A stretch of 64,000 bases of DNA from Paguma larvata (GCA_030068075.1 CM057826.1:49940558-50004557); one strand, 5' to 3'; shown: positions 1-13,014, counted from the first letter of the stretch. The notes: generated from the sequence alone by a model not told the origin. Program-made: numbers and translations.

Positions 1-110
1 GGTAATGTTGTTATCCCTATTTTAGGGGGAACTGAGGCAAAGCAAGGGTAAATGACTTGCTTCTAGCTACATAACTATGTAGCCAGGCCCTCAGACCACT
101 TTATTCCTCT
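1..110 (-). repeat. MIR fragment
   Basis: The sequence reads TTATCCCTATTTTAGGGGGA, then AACTGAGGCAAAG, then AATGACTTGC with a degraded ACACAGCTA. This is the reverse complement of the central MIR core. It is cut by the left edge of the window. Confidence 0.7.
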
Positions 111-3100
111 CTTCCCAACATCACCTGTATAAATCCAAAGCCTATTCTCCACAGCCACATGTTCCTAACCACTGCCATTAAGTTTTTGGCTTGAAAATCA
201 GTCTGCCTTTATGCAGCATCTTTAAGTTCTCCAAAGGAACGTTCTCTCTGAGGTGTACCTGTAACCCTAATGTCAGGCACTTGAAGGACCAAAGACTTTG
301 AGTCACTGAGATTATCTTGAAAGCTGGCTTTTAAAATGTGACTGATTCCCAAATACCATGGGCATTTTCACTACTATCTATGGCTTCCTGTGAGCATCTT
401 GTTTCTCTCAGTTTTCTCTTATTCAGAATCTCTACTTCCATTGATCTTTAACTTTTGTATGTCTCTTTCTCTGACTATTTCCTTTTCTACAATTGTCATT
501 TAATAAGTGCAGAATATAGCTATTTTCGTAATTTCTCCATGTGTTATTTCTTTATATAATAGACTTTATTTTTTAAGATTCAAGATAAATGTAGACTTGA
601 AGCATCTAATTAGTTCTTCAGTCTTCAGTTTTAAGGGGCAATGATTTGGCAGGAGAGGGCATTGTTTTCAAAGTAGTTATCATTATGTAAGATTGATGTT
701 GGTAACCTGACATAGGAATATCTTGTTCTTTACTGCTGCTCTGCTAAAACATCACAATAACACAGCAATGGCAAAGCTAGGTAAATCACACCTGTCCAAT
801 GGAAGGGAAAAAGTTATTCTAATTCCCTAAATTATGTCTACCTTCTTTAATATTGTAATAGTTTTAGTGGTATTATCTGGACTAGAAGTGGAGTTAAATA
901 AAATACATAAAATCTACAGATTTTCTCTGGGGCAATAATTAATTTTCTAGTAATAATGCTTTCTAGAAATTCAGCCAAAATCCAAGGCAACGGCCTATAT
1001 GTAGAATTTATGATTTATTTCTTGGACTTCCTAACCTGCCAAAAATATGATAGCCCCCTATCTGTTGCTTTGCCAAATTTGGATCTCATCAGCACAGTCA
1101 ATACTATTATCATTTGTTTACATAAATGAAAGAGGTAAATGTGGCATTATATAAGCTTTTGGAGGAGTATAGAGGGTGATATTTTGGTCAAGGGACTTTG
1201 GAATACCATAATTCTGCCCCAAAGTATAGCCTGTCACCCCCTCTTTGAAGTTCCAGTAGAACTACAAATGGCAAAAATGAAATACAAGTGTGTATTTGTG
1301 ATCGTGCTGAAGCTCCAGAAATGGAGCTTTCTGGTAGGTTTAAAGAGCACCTGCTTAAGCTAAAAGCACAAGGTATATAGATTATGGCCTCAGGCGATAC
1401 CACTCCTTCCTGGGGAATGATGTCCAACAAGCATTCCAGAATCTGGCCAAATTAACTTCTCTTCTTGGTTTAGAAAAGAGTGTGAGGAAGGATTCATCTG
1501 AGGCAGAAGGAGAGGAAAGTGTTTCTTCCTAGCTTCTCCACCTCTGCTATCACCCCTGCCACAGTCCTTCATAAGGAAGGAATACAGAATACACGTGTGA
1601 CCTAAGATAAATGCATCTTAATTTATTCTCATCACCTTGTTTTTCAGCCACTTCTCCTACTAGTGAAAAGGAATTAGGTTGATAAGAACACAGCTATTAT
1701 AAAATATCTCTGGCAATAAGATATAAATTTTGTAATCTCTCACTTACAAAATAGGTAAGCATGGAGAAATAATTTCTTATGCTATATTTTAATATTTAAC
1801 GTTCCCTGGGAAGCTGTGAAAAAGCTCCTCTCTGGGAGGCAATGTTATTTTGAGGTTCCATTCCCAATATTGTATGTGATTAATAAGCACAGAGAAATTC
1901 AATTTAAACAAAGTGCTTTGCATATTAAAAACAAGTCCTACACATATACCATAGAAATGAGTTTTAAATGAGACAGTTACCACCAACTAAGTTTGAACAT
2001 GAATTATTACCATCAATTTGAAGCTTTTTAAAAGCTTTTATTGTTAGGTTGCTTGGCTTTAAAAGGTATATTAGGGATGTAAAATATGTCCATGCAACAT
2101 AGCCATGACCGAAAGATGCTATTGAATTTTATTTCTACTTTATGCATACATTCTTGGAGATAAAATTTCATTACCAAACTGGCCCAGGGCAGAGCAGAGA
2201 AGTGGAAGAAATTAAGTTTGGGAAGCTCTCAGTCTCTTCTTCCTGAACTTTTTGCCCTCTTTCTGGCATTGACCTACAGCCTTTCTTCTGGCTGATCGCA
2301 ATCTGCTCTTGGGAAAAGCTCTGAAATAAGTCACTTTCAGGTAGTGTAAAGTTTTGTTCCTGTATTTCCTGTCCAAAGGGATTTTTTAATGTCTTTTGAC
2401 ATTTTGACCTTTGTAGTTTATTAATAACATCAAGCACCAGATAACAGGTGGAGGAGACTTTCTTAAGAAGGATCTCACTATCCAAGTTACTTAAAGTTAG
2501 GGGCCCTCTACCTAGTTTTAGTCTTCTTGGTATAACTAAAGGATTATTATATTTCAACTCAAAATAATACATGACCTCAGAATGACAAGATATTATCTTT
2601 CCATTTTATATCCTTATTTGAAAAAATAGTAAGTAGATAAAACCCTAACACAACAGATTTTTTTACAGGTCTTGAAAATATAGCTTTTACTCTGGAATCC
2701 CTGTGGCAAATTATTTGACTCGGAGTTTAGGGGGATTGAATGGCAGGGGGACTAACTGGGATATTTGAATGTATCAGTGAGTCCAACTAAAATTCATCTT
2801 CTTGATCCTGGTGAGATGGATTTCCACAGAAAGTCTTTTAGACCAGAATTCTAGATAGGATAAATGGGTTTTGTCATCTTATCTTGATAATGATTTTTAT
2901 CATCCTCAATTATCATGAATACACCCAGAAACAGGAATTTGTTTCCCTTTTATTTTGCCAAATTGCAGCACACATCTTAAGTTTCTAGGTTCCATAGTAC
3001 CAGATGACAAATAAATGCTTGTGTTTAGTCAGTGAAGCTCAAATAATTTGTGTTTTTGGATGCAGTTGTTAAACATGATCTTAATCAATGAAACCACTAA

Positions 3101-3354
3101 ATCAGTAAACAAGTTGTGGTGAATAAGCAAGCAGCCATTGCTATTGCCCCATTTTGTAATCCATTAGGCATATCCTATTTTCAACAATTCTGAGTTCCTA
3201 GAGAGGGAAAAATTGCACCTTCTGGATGGAATCAGCATTGAGCTTGAGGCTTGGGGACTATTTTGCCAATGTTTTAGGTAATTAGTTTCTAACATGGTGT
3301 CCCCATTATGACAATCCCAGAGGCAACATATGGAAGGCATTATATTGTCTGACA
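111..3354. other. Unique AT-rich intergenic DNA
   Basis: I recognise no gene or well-preserved repeat here. A 133-codon minus-strand frame at 2171-2572 has no recognisable domain, and its length is within chance expectation for the window. Confidence 0.6.
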
Positions 3355-3915
3355 GCTGAAAAGTGGTTAAGAGTATATGCTTTGGGGCAAGACGTGCCTC
3401 TATTCAAATCCTGTTTCTCTAGCTCCATGTATTGGTTAGGGTAACACTAGCTGCTATAATAACCCCCAAATCTCAGCAGTTTAATACAAAACATGTCAAT
3501 GTTTTTCATGTGAAAAGACAAAAAAACAAGTACTCCTAGGTGTTTAGTGGCAATGATTCAAGTGCCCAGGATCATCCATCTTCTAATTTTGCCATTCTCA
3601 AAGATGGCTTCCAAAATTTACGGTAAAAGGGGAAAGATGCATGGAAGATTGAATAGGGAAGTGGCACTCCTCACTCCTCTCAGAGTGTGTTAGCCAGGAT
3701 TCAGAAACATGGCCACAATCAACTGAAAAGGAATGCTAGGGAATCTACTCTGAATGTGTTTCCAGAAAGGTGACAAAACAGATTGGGTTATGAAGTAGGC
3801 AGGTTCTTTCATCTGAGTGATGTACACAATATCTGATCTCTCTTCGCATGATTTTCCTCATCTATAGAGAGAGTTATAAATGCCTGTCTCCTCTCAGTCA
3901 TTGTGAGAAGTGTAT
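3355..3915 (+). repeat. MIR split by an LTR insertion
   Basis: The 5' part (3355-3427) reads AAGTGGTTAAGAGTATATGC then TCAAATCCTG, the MIR head. The MIR resumes at about 3830-3915 with TTTTCCTCATCTATAG and TCATTGTGAGAAG. Both halves are in the plus orientation and separated by an unrelated block at 3428 to about 3800. Confidence 0.68.
3428..3800 (-). mobile_element. MaLR/ERVL-like solo LTR relic
   Basis: The block begins TGTATTGGTTAGGGTAACAC then TAATAACCCCCAAATCTCAG, the reverse complement of an LTR 3' end of the 'cagcagttaactaataca' kind. It continues through a decayed body (AAGTGGCACTCCTCAC, AACATGGCCAC). It lies inside the MIR, so it is the younger of the two. The exact family and right boundary are uncertain. 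Confidence 0.5.
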
Positions 3916-3939
3916 CACAGTATCCTTCTAATGGCAATA

Positions 3940-4010
3940 ATGGCTAATGTAACTAATAACAACATTTTACTGAACATTTCCTCTATGTTAAGAGAGATTT
4001 TATTAATTTT
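3940..4010 (-). repeat. Short MIR fragment
   Basis: The sequence reads CTAATAACAACATTTTACTG followed by AACATTTCCTCTATGTTAAG, matching the reverse-complement MIR tail. The remaining stretch 4011-5149 shows nothing recognisable. Confidence 0.45.
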
Positions 4011-5149
4011 CATTTCTTTTTGGCTGTTCAACATCAAATACTTATTCACAATTCAAAATGTATTATTTGAATGAATGACTCCTCCAAAACCCTAGCTGGA
4101 TTCAAGAAAAGTAAGACATCTGAATGTAGAGTAGCAAAGACATAGAATTTATGAATTTTCAAATCAAAGGCACCAGAAGGAAGAAGATTTTTAAGATTGA
4201 CTAAAGTAATATATACTCTTTCTGTGATTCTAAGAATGAAGAAGGCTTGAACAATTTTGTTGGAATTATCTATCACCTACTTGTAAGAGGCATAGTGAAG
4301 ATGCTTCCTGGAGAAAATGATAATGCTTTTGTCAGAATTTCTTCCTTCACTTCTAACTTGCTTTTAATCCTTTAGGTAAGATAAAAGTTTTATTTTCCTA
4401 GTTGTTGATCTCAGAGAAACTAACATGCTAGACAGTGTTATTTTTAAAATTAAAATTGGATCATTTACTTAATTAAGATCCAGTATTATATCTATATATA
4501 CACCAAACTTTGGCATAATTTTGATTGGTAGAAATAACCACATAATATCATCCTATTAAATCAAACTAAATTTTTCAATGTCTACCAGTGAAACTGGTTT
4601 GTAAATCATGAAGGAAAACAATTGTTAAGTTCTTCTCTACTAGGGAAGAACTATATATACCCTGACGGTAATGAAACCAGTTAAGCTTTCTTTTGGCTTA
4701 CTGCGGAGAGTGTCAGTTCTTCGCTAATTTTTATGAATGATTTGTCCTTGGGACAGAATATTCTGGTTACATTGACATATTTATGAGCTAGCAATACTTT
4801 TCCGACATAAAGTAAGTATGACGGAGCCAGGGAAGATTCACTTACCCCAATAGATCAAAGATGGAGAACACGGTATAGGACCATGTTGGCATACTTGAGA
4901 GAAAAAGTTCTTGGTTGGGGTATGGAAGTGCTAAGACAAACTGGTATTGCTAAGGAAGTTTGATACTATGTCCCTGGGAAATATGTGAGGATGGTTTTGT
5001 GAAATATATTTGAAACTTAAATACTTAGCTTAAATAACCCACAAGGGTGCTAACAGGCAGAGACTGAAATGTATAGAACCATGAAGTGAGCCCACCCTTA
5101 AAAAATTTCAGTAGACACACCAGACACTTAATGATAGGGTCATTATTCA

Positions 5150-5560
5150 TCTCTTCAGCCTTATCTTTCTTCTCTCTCTTCACTGAACTCTAAACTCCAG
5201 CTAAACTAAACTTGGAGCTCCACAGTTCTTCCTTATTTCTGTATTGTTGCATTCTGTTCCTCTAAGCACAGACCCATTCTTTCCTTCTTCCCCTGACTAC
5301 CTCTACTCATCCCTCAGATCTTGGTTTAACTGATACTTTTTACAGGTGGTTTCCCTGACCCTCAAAGATGTGAACTATATTTTCTTTTTACATGTTCCTG
5401 CTTTATCCAGTGATTATTATAGCATTTATGAGTTGCCTTTATTAGCTTTCATACTTCTGGAGTTTAGATAATAAGTTAGCTTGTCACTGTGTTTTCTCAG
5501 TCTCTTGCAAGGTGCTATGTACATAGTAGGTCTTAATTTTGTTGAATGAATAAATGACAA
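5150..5560 (+). mobile_element. L2 LINE 3' end
   Basis: A decayed L2 3' region: CCCTGACTACCTCTACTCAT, GGTGGTTTCCCTGACCCTCA, AAGGTGCTATGTACATAGTA, and the terminal GTTGAATGAATAAATGA. The order of motifs matches L2 and there is no coding. Confidence 0.72.
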
Positions 5561-7074
5561 AAAATGAGATCTTTCCTACGATCTGCCTTTGAAGGGTATT
5601 TCAGTTACTATACTTTGCTGAGGCTGTACTATGCATCAGGCACATTGTCTCCATTGAGGTCTAGCTTATTTCGTATAAAACTTTAATTCTTTTGAGAAGT
5701 CCCTAAAGGTGACAGACAAATTGCTCCAAAATACCAAGAACTATGCAATAGTTTGGTGGTTATTTGACTTGAGAAAGAGTCTTTCTCTCTCTGTCCATTG
5801 CTTAGAAGAGTACTTTATTTTTCTTTTTATATATGTCTTATTTCTCAAAAGTGATCTCTTCTTATCCCAGTCATGCAGAGCATAAATAAATTATGTTATA
5901 AAAATAAGCTGTAATCTAGAGATGAAAACAGCTCTGTAAATGGAAATCCTGAGCTATTATCTCCAATCACCTATGAAGTTTTGTGCCTGAAAAGCAGCAG
6001 TTTTTAAATCAAATTATGCTCCATTTCATATTTCTCACTCGTGATTAAAAAAAAAAAAACAGCATTTGGACCAGCAGGTTTTCCACTAACACCATACTTG
6101 TATACAAGATGCTGCCCTGTGTTCTGTCTAAACAATCCTTTATAGGGACGAAAGGTTAATTACCAGCTGTTCTAATGATTTGTTGTTATTGATTTAAATG
6201 CTCCATTTGTTTCAATCACATTTGTACAATTTTACGCTACAAAAATTCCCATTAACCCCCTAAAGAAAGTACAGTTCCACTATTAAATAATGTTTTCTAA
6301 AAGTCTAAAGCAAGGGCAAAGAAAAATAAAGCAAAAATACTTTGGAAAACCCCTTAATAGCAACTCTCCTATGGTTTGTGAATGAATATTACTCTATGTT
6401 TGAAATAATAAGCATAAGCATATAATTACTTTATATTACATCATCTTATATTTTAATTCTCAGACCAGGCCATGCATATTTAAATTTCAACTTTACAATT
6501 CCCAAAAATGGGAAAATGGAGGTTAAGTGACTATCCAGGTATACGAAGAGAATTCAAGTCAAAGGCAGGACTACAATTTAGATCTCTTAAGTAATATTTT
6601 GTGTGTTATATTCTCATCCACAACATGTACACACACAGTGTAAACATTGAGAGACAAACATCGTAAGTATTTTACATAGAAATGAGATTTTTTGCTTATT
6701 ACCAAAGTGGATAAACTTAACAGGATAATTTTGGACAACTGTCTTATGAACAAAATTCCTCTTCATTTTATTTTTTAAGATTTGAAGGAATCCATGAAAT
6801 AATAGTAGATCTGTTCAAGAAAAAGACTGAAGCGCTCAGAGATCTTAAAAACTAATTAGTTTTTAACACCTAAATGTGGAATTTTACACTTTGAAATTTC
6901 CTTTTCTGACAATTTCTTTAAGATTTGCCAACCAAAAGCCATTTATATACTATATATATATATGCATTTTATATATTGTAAGGATTTGTTAAGAATGAAG
7001 ACTAGTTCAAATCTACATGAGCAAATTTAAATATATGCTTTCTAATCTATATGCTTAAAAAACAATGTGTCCAT
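5561..7074. other. Unique intergenic DNA
   Basis: Nothing is recognisable except a poly-A run at about 6047-6059 and a short (TA)n near 6947-6965. Confidence 0.55.
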
Positions 7075-7195
7075 CACGGGGTTGTTGAATGGCTCAAGTA
7101 AACAGTCCATGGAACCCTTTGTACAGTGCCTAGTACACAGTAAACTCTCCACAAATGATAGTAGCTATTGTGTCATTACCAGTATTAATGACTAA
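7075..7195 (+). repeat. MIR 3' fragment
   Basis: The sequence reads GGGGTTGTTGAATGGCTCAA, then ACAGTGCCTAGTACACAGTA, then ATGATAGTAGCTATTG. This is the MIR 3' third in the plus orientation. Confidence 0.7.
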
Positions 7196-8994
7196 CAGGT
7201 GGAGCTAAGAAAACCTCACAGAAAAAGATCTGGGTTACAAAATTAACCATAACTATTGCAATTAGTTTATATCTTTTTAAACTTACAGCATGGTAGATTA
7301 CCTATTTCTATATTTATTCCAATGGTGCTACTATTACTCAAAATGTTGTGAGAGCATTGAGACCAAACTATACAACCAGCTAATAAACCAGTTGAAAGAG
7401 CCAGCCTTACCAGTTCACAATTAAGTTTTTTATGTCCACATGATATCAGAGTTTATTTCTGAGGGTACAAGTGTCTTCACACCTCATTTTTTGCAAACCG
7501 TTGTATCTCCAATTGACTTTGGAGGCTAAAAAAATCCTTTGTAACTCAAAACCACTGAGTATTAAGCCAGAAAAGAATGTTTGGGCCTGGAAGACAAGCA
7601 CTGTTCTCAGTAATTTAGCCAATAAATAACTAGTGAGCAATTTGATTTTTCATAGAATTTGGAGCATTGCTTTCTAATTACCTCCTGAGTTCTCTCCGAC
7701 AATGTGGAGGAACAAATACCAAGTCAGGCAGTCTCTGTGCTTTGATTCTCTTGTCTAGAGAGGGATAAAAATAAACCTCCCTATTGGTTCAGGTGAAGCC
7801 AACTTCAGCCCAACTTCCCCTTCTCTCGCTTCCTTCTAGGTCTTGGTTTGTTTTGTTGTTTGTTTGTAAGTCACTTTTCAATACCACGAGATTCAGCATA
7901 AAATCCTTTCCTTGGTCAAGTGTTTCTGGTTTCAAGTAAGGGAAATCCATTCATAACCAGTAGCTTAAAAAGAAGCAAGAATACATCCCATGAAGGGTGG
8001 GCAGTCCAACAATCAGTCGTAAAAGGTGGAAACAAGAAAACATGCCAGGCTCCAAGGCAGCTAACACGCACAATCACTTGTGTAACTGTGTCTGTCTCTC
8101 TGGACCCACATCATCTTTCATTACTGCTGCTCTCCTTTGTCTCTTTCAATCCTTCCTCTTGGCAGACTTGCTTTCTCTCCCTCCCTTGCTCATGAAGCAT
8201 AATGACTGCTCTGTCATCCCCCAGTTTGCATCTCCTCAAGTCAAGCAAGAAGAAAAGAAAACATCTGGAAATGCTAATTACAAACTTCCAGGAGAGGAAC
8301 TGCTATCAACTGACATGGGTCAAAAATGTACTTGATCCAATAACTTCTGTCCGGGAGAGGGAATTTATGTAATTAGTATATAATTTATATAATAGGATGT
8401 TATTATATAACATTATGCATTATATAATACGCCAGCACCACCGTCCAGCTACCCCTGCTCTGCATGCACAGGGGGATATGTGTATGGTGTGTGGTATATG
8501 TGTATGGTGTCTACCATCCTGTTTCCCATTTTAAAAAGATAATTTCCCATCTTCATTCTTCCCCCAAAAGATTTTCCTATTTTTATTATCTCAGGGGGTT
8601 TGTGAAGAGGATAACTCCTGCCAAGCAATGCCAAAGCCATTCACATTTTCAAAAGCAAATGAAGACACCATAGCTAATCTCTGGAAGGCATCCTGCACAG
8701 CTAGATGATGCCCAACAAAGAATTTAATTTGGTTAAAACAAAATCCAGCCCAGCATCTTACAGACATGCTGAGCATCTCTTCTACTGCCTTTGTTTTTTC
8801 AGACAGTTGTGGCACCTTAGAACACACCGAGAACACCTCCCAGTCAGTATCAACTTTCTTCTGACACAAACGCACCCCACACTCACATACACAGATGTGT
8901 TTTTAAAGTAGAATTTAGATTATTTTTTAAAAACAACTGGAATGCTAGCTAATAGCCACAGGATTGCACTGTACTCTATAGTTCAATCACTTGT
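7196..8994. other. Unique intergenic DNA with an AT-rich inverted repeat
   Basis: No gene is recognisable. Overlapping short frames between 7920 and 8911 on both strands have no domain. At 8385-8410 a perfect 10-bp inverted repeat (TTATATAATA, spacer GGATGT, TATTATATAA) is followed by a further ATTATATAAT-like copy at about 8419-8428. Confidence 0.55.
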
Positions 8995-9400
8995 AAATGA
9001 ATAATTTTTGAGGCTCTGCTGGTGCCAGATACTCTGCTTAGACCCAATGATAAAGGGGTACACACAGTATGGCCCATACCCTTAGAGAGATCACAATTTA
9101 GTGGAAGGGAGGGTTAGGCAAACAGGAAGATGTTAATATTCAGCAAATGACTTTTGGGATGGGAGAAAGATTACTTTGGAGGAATTTTTTCTGTGATTGG
9201 ATCTGAAGTGTGTGTGGGAGGTTAGGTAGAGAGGAGAGAGTAGAGGAGGTAAAAGCAGTTAATTGAGGGCATATATTTATTAAACAGATGGTTATATGCC
9301 AGACTTTGTGATACACACTAGGGATATAAGGGTGACTAATTCACACAGTCTCTGAATTTTCAATTGAATGAGGAAGCATAAGAGTAATCAAAATATCAGA
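8995..9400 (+). repeat. Two decayed L2-type fragments
   Basis: At 9005-9115 the text GCTGGTGCCAGATACTCTGC, then GATCACAATTTAGTGG and GGCAAACAGGA, follows the familiar 'gtgccaggcactgtgc...ctcacagtctagtgg' module. A second copy at 9270-9395 reads TATTTATTAAACAGATGG, GCCAGACTTTGTGATACA and TAGGGATATAAG. Confidence 0.5.
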
Positions 9401-9539
9401 TATTCAGTAATGACTGCTAGGAAGGAAAAGTGTAAGGAAAAATCCCCTCACTAGAAGACAGGGATGGCTCATCTTACTTAAGCTTATCTAGCTAAAGGAG
9501 AACTAGACCTAGGAGACAAAGCAGAAGGAAGGAGAAGCA

Positions 9540-9900
9540 CTTGAGATTAGTGTGAGTGGAAGAGGGAGCTCCAGGAGTCACAGTACAAGAGAAAGTGGAA
9601 AGGTGGGTAGCAACCCAACTGTACAGAATCCCAAGGGTCAAAGGAACATTTTTGACTCAAGCCTCAGCGCAATAAAATTCCACTGCAGATGAGGTAGAGC
9701 AGTATTTTATTGCATTTGATTTTTTAAAAAGGTCACACTGACTACCGTGGAGAACATTTCAGTAGTAATGAGTGAGGAAGTATAGATTTAGGTATCTAAA
9801 AATAATTCAGTCTGATGGGAAGTCATGAATGATATGGATGGAGAGCGGTAAGATGAGAGGCTGAAGAGGTAAACAGGAGGAGATCATAGAGTATATTGTA
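9540..9900 (+). repeat. Ancient mammalian repeat, family not named
   Basis: The module AAAAAGGTCACACTGACTAC followed by GAAGTCATGAATGATATGG and AGAGGCTGAAGAGGTAAACA resembles the block at 36370-37150 and 37360-37680. I recognise it as an old dispersed repeat but cannot assign the class. Confidence 0.35.
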
Positions 9901-9944
9901 ATCATAGGGGAAAATATATCATCGATGATTGATAATGATATCCT

Positions 9945-10325
9945 TCTTGGACTGCCATAACAAAATATCATAGACTATATCATTTAAGCAGCATAAATTA
10001 ATTTCCTCATTGTTCTAGAAGCTGGAAAGTCCAAGATCAAGGTCTAGCAGGATTTAACTTCCCACGAGAATCTCTTCCTGGCTTCCAGATGGCCACCATC
10101 TCGCTGTATGCTCATGTGGCCTTCCAGCAGTGTATGTAGATGGGGTGGTAAACAAGATAGCAAGTGATCTGATGTCTCTTCTTGTAAGCACATGAGATTA
10201 TGTGCTTACCCTTATGATGTTATTTAGCTCTAAGTATCTTCTAAAGGTCCTACCTCCAAATATGGTCGCCTTAGAGATTAAGACTTCAACATGTGAATGC
10301 ACCCAGGATATTAATTTCTTTTATA
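9945..10325 (-). mobile_element. MaLR-type LTR (MLT1/MST-like)
   Basis: In reverse orientation it shows the MaLR order: GACTGCCATAACAAAATATC, GTTCTAGAAGCTGGAAAGTC, CAAGATCAAGGTCTAGCAGG, CAGATGGCCACCATCTCGCT, GTCCTACCTCCAAATATGGT and TTCAACATGTGAATGCACCC. It is a solo LTR relic with no internal retroviral sequence. Confidence 0.72.
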
Positions 10326-11225
10326 TTCCCAGCTCCTTTTTGTTTGTGAGAATATCCATTTGACTATATGTAATACTCTCTTTTCACCAAACCAATTCAT
10401 CCAAGAAAAGATGGCCTTATAAAAAAAGCTAGAGCCTAAAACAATACCTTTGATTATAAATCTGATGAAATAGCTAACCTCAAGTGATTTGTCTAGATCC
10501 TACTGGGGAAAAAAAAGGGAATAATTTGTAAAAAGACTTTTTATCCCTTTCTTTTAATGACAAATCTTGCCATTGTAATTATTATTCATTTCATAAGATA
10601 ATGCTTCCAGAAACTAATATCACATTTACACTTGCATTAATTATTCTGATTACACATTATCTTGGAAATATTCCACCAAAATGTTTAAGCCTTTCCTCCC
10701 CTTTATTTCAGCTTGTCAGGAGTCCAGAGACAGTACCAAATGAATACCACTTCTCAACTAAAATGAATTATTTAGGCATTATATTCTCAATGATTTACCA
10801 TGGCAGAGAGCTGAGCTCAATGTAAGAATTTTCCGAAAATTGTGTGTTCCACATTTCTGAACATGTTTAAGCAGAGCCTGAAAGATTACTTGAGGGTATG
10901 GAGGTGAAGTAGATGCACCAGAATAAATGACCTTAAAAAATCCCTTCTAACCATTCTTCTTCATTATTTATTGTCAGGCCACTACACCCAAATATCTTTC
11001 TCTATTTTACTTGTTAGGCTTCATAAACCTCAAGAAACTGAAACTTACTTTTCTAATTATAGTTATTTATCTCTGCTTGCAAAATCTTGCATGGCTATTG
11101 TGCTTATCTTCTTTATCCTGTTTATCGAGAGTAGATTTTATTCACTGAGAATGAGATGACATTTCTTCTGAGTTATTATAATGTATGCTTTGCCAAGGCA
11201 GATGTCTGAGGTGTTAAGCTTATTG
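10326..11225. other. Unique intergenic DNA
   Basis: No gene or clear repeat is seen. Short open frames at 10601-10825 and 10971-11159 carry no domain. Confidence 0.5.
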
Positions 11226-11600
11226 TCCAAAATTATGCTTTCAGATGGGACCTCAATCTTGTTTTACAGAGGAGGAAACTGAGATTTTTGTTTTGGATAT
11301 TGGCAGCAACTGACATAAATATTTTCAGCATTCTATATCCTTCCATAGTCATACCCCAGCGGAGCATGTAGAAAGTGAATAGATTTTAGAGATAGACAGA
11401 TATGTGTTTAAATCTAAGCTCTGACATTTAATGTTTAGCCTTGGGTAAGTTATTTGACTTCTTTGAGTCTCCAATTCCTTATCCCTAAAATATAGATGTT
11501 GTACTCAACTTGTAGTAAATATAAGAAACGACTTATGAACAAGGTTTGGGGTAAGGTAGGCACTTAAAATGGGAGCCACTCTTATTGTCAATATCAATCT
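11226..11600. repeat. Two MIR fragments in opposite orientation
   Basis: The sequence at 11226-11290 (TTTTACAGAGGAGGAAACTG) is MIR on the minus strand. The sequence at 11370-11600 (GTGTTTAAATCTAAGCTCTG, CCTTGGGTAAGTTATTTGAC, CTTATCCCTAAAATATAG) is MIR on the plus strand. Confidence 0.7.
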
Positions 11601-11963
11601 CTCACCTCTGGGAGGCCAGCCGGCAGTCATCTCCATTCTCTTTTGTTCCCTTCTCTCTCAGCCTCATATTGCCTTGGGTCATTCTTTTCATCTTTGTCTG
11701 TGCTTGTCATCTCTTCCCATGTCTGGCCAGAGCAAGATCTGTGAGGCCAGAATGGGGAATGGTGACAGGAAAGAAAAAGTTCCTTTCTGCCGATTGACTC
11801 CTGAAGTTGGGGTGGCACCAACGACTCCCACTCATACTCTCCCTTTCTCCAGAACCAGGGCCCCAGTTTTTATACTAGGAAGTCCAAGAATCAACATCTT
11901 CCAGTGCCTATGGATGAGTCAATCCTCTTCTGTTCTTTGGGTTTAAAGACTCTATCAAGTGGT

Positions 11964-12162
11964 GGGGCGCCTGGGTGGCTCACTTGGTTTAGCTTCCAAC
12001 TCTTGATTTTGGCTCAAGTCATGATCTCACAGTTTGTGAGAATCAGCCCCATGTTGGGCTCTGCACTGACAGTGTGGACTATGCTTGAGATTCTCTCTCT
12101 TTCGTCTCTTTCTGCCCTTCCTTTGCTTTCTATATCTCCCTCAAAATAATTAAAAAAAAAAT
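11964..12162 (+). mobile_element. SINEC (felid CAN SINE)
   Basis: The head is GGGGCGCCTGGGTGGCTCAC, followed by GTCATGATCTCACAG, GGGCTCTGCACTGACAG, a CT-rich stretch and a CAAAATAATTAAAA tail. Imperfect target duplications flank it (11946-11963 and 12163-12180, 13 of 18 identical), which indicates an older copy. Confidence 0.95.
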
Positions 12163-12180
12163 AAGTATCTATGAAACGGT

Positions 12181-12835
12181 AATGTCTCCAAGAATTAAGA
12201 ATACAATAATGTAAAATAAAGTAATATAAAGGCAGTGCTGTCTGGAAAGTCAACTTATAAACATTCTGACCCACCCCCAATTCCACACATCCCCAGTCAG
12301 CTCCTCCCCACCTACACACACATTTCCTTTGTATGAGAAATAAAACCCTGGTCATTCAACAAAGGAGAAACATAGCTAGGAGCAAGCTGGACTAGAATCA
12401 CGTTTTCTAAATCTTAGTCCTTGGCCCTTTTTACTGCAGGCTATCTCCCTAATGATATTTTCACGTACATTTGAATTACCCACCTCTTTCTTTCCCACAA
12501 TTTAAACTCCGTCGACATCCAATTTTTTGCACTAATGGAGAGAATAATTTATAGTTGATGTTGGAATACATTCTATAATGGGTGTTAGTTTTCTAAAGAC
12601 ATACTTTCCTAATTACATTCAGCTGAAGGCAGCATTGTGGCATGGAATGGGAAGGCAGCTTAGATCTCAGAATGTCTGAGTTATTATTTTGTACTTATTG
12701 TCTACAGCATCTACCATCTGACCTTGTGATGACAACTTGTTTCCAGGATCGTTAGCATCTTTCCCTTTGAGTATATTCATGAATATTTAAAGAATATTTG
12801 ATATTTGACATAAGGTCATACTGCACATACTAATC
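12181..12835. other. Unique intergenic DNA
   Basis: I see no gene and no repeat I can name. Confidence 0.5.
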
Positions 12836-13010
12836 AGAGTATCCTCAGCATGTACCACAGAACCTGGAACATAGTAGATGCTCAATAAAGCTTATTGAGT
12901 GAAAGTGACTTTTGCCTCTGCCACTGATGAGGTGTAAAGTTGTGGTAAGACACCTCACTTCTGAATCTAAGTTTCTTCTCTTGCTCAATAGGAATTATGA
13001 TCTGTCCTAA
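12836..13010 (+). repeat. MIR/L2 tail fragments
   Basis: ACCTGGAACATAGTAGATGC followed by TCAATAAAGCTTATTGAGTG is a MIR/L2-type tail. CTCTGCCACTGATGAGGTGT and AAGTTTCTTCTCTTGC are MIR-like in the plus orientation. Confidence 0.6.
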
Positions 13011-13014
13011 TTAA

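Noticed and set aside
2171..2572. 133-codon minus-strand open frame in intergenic DNA
   Set aside because: No recognisable domain, no splice or promoter context. A few frames of this length are expected by chance in 64 kb of AT-rich sequence read in six frames.
11964..12030. tRNA-like sequence at the heads of the SINEC copies (also at the other ten copies)
   Set aside because: The similarity comes from the tRNA-Lys ancestry of CAN SINEs. The SINE body and poly-A tail follow directly and no cloverleaf of an active tRNA gene is kept.
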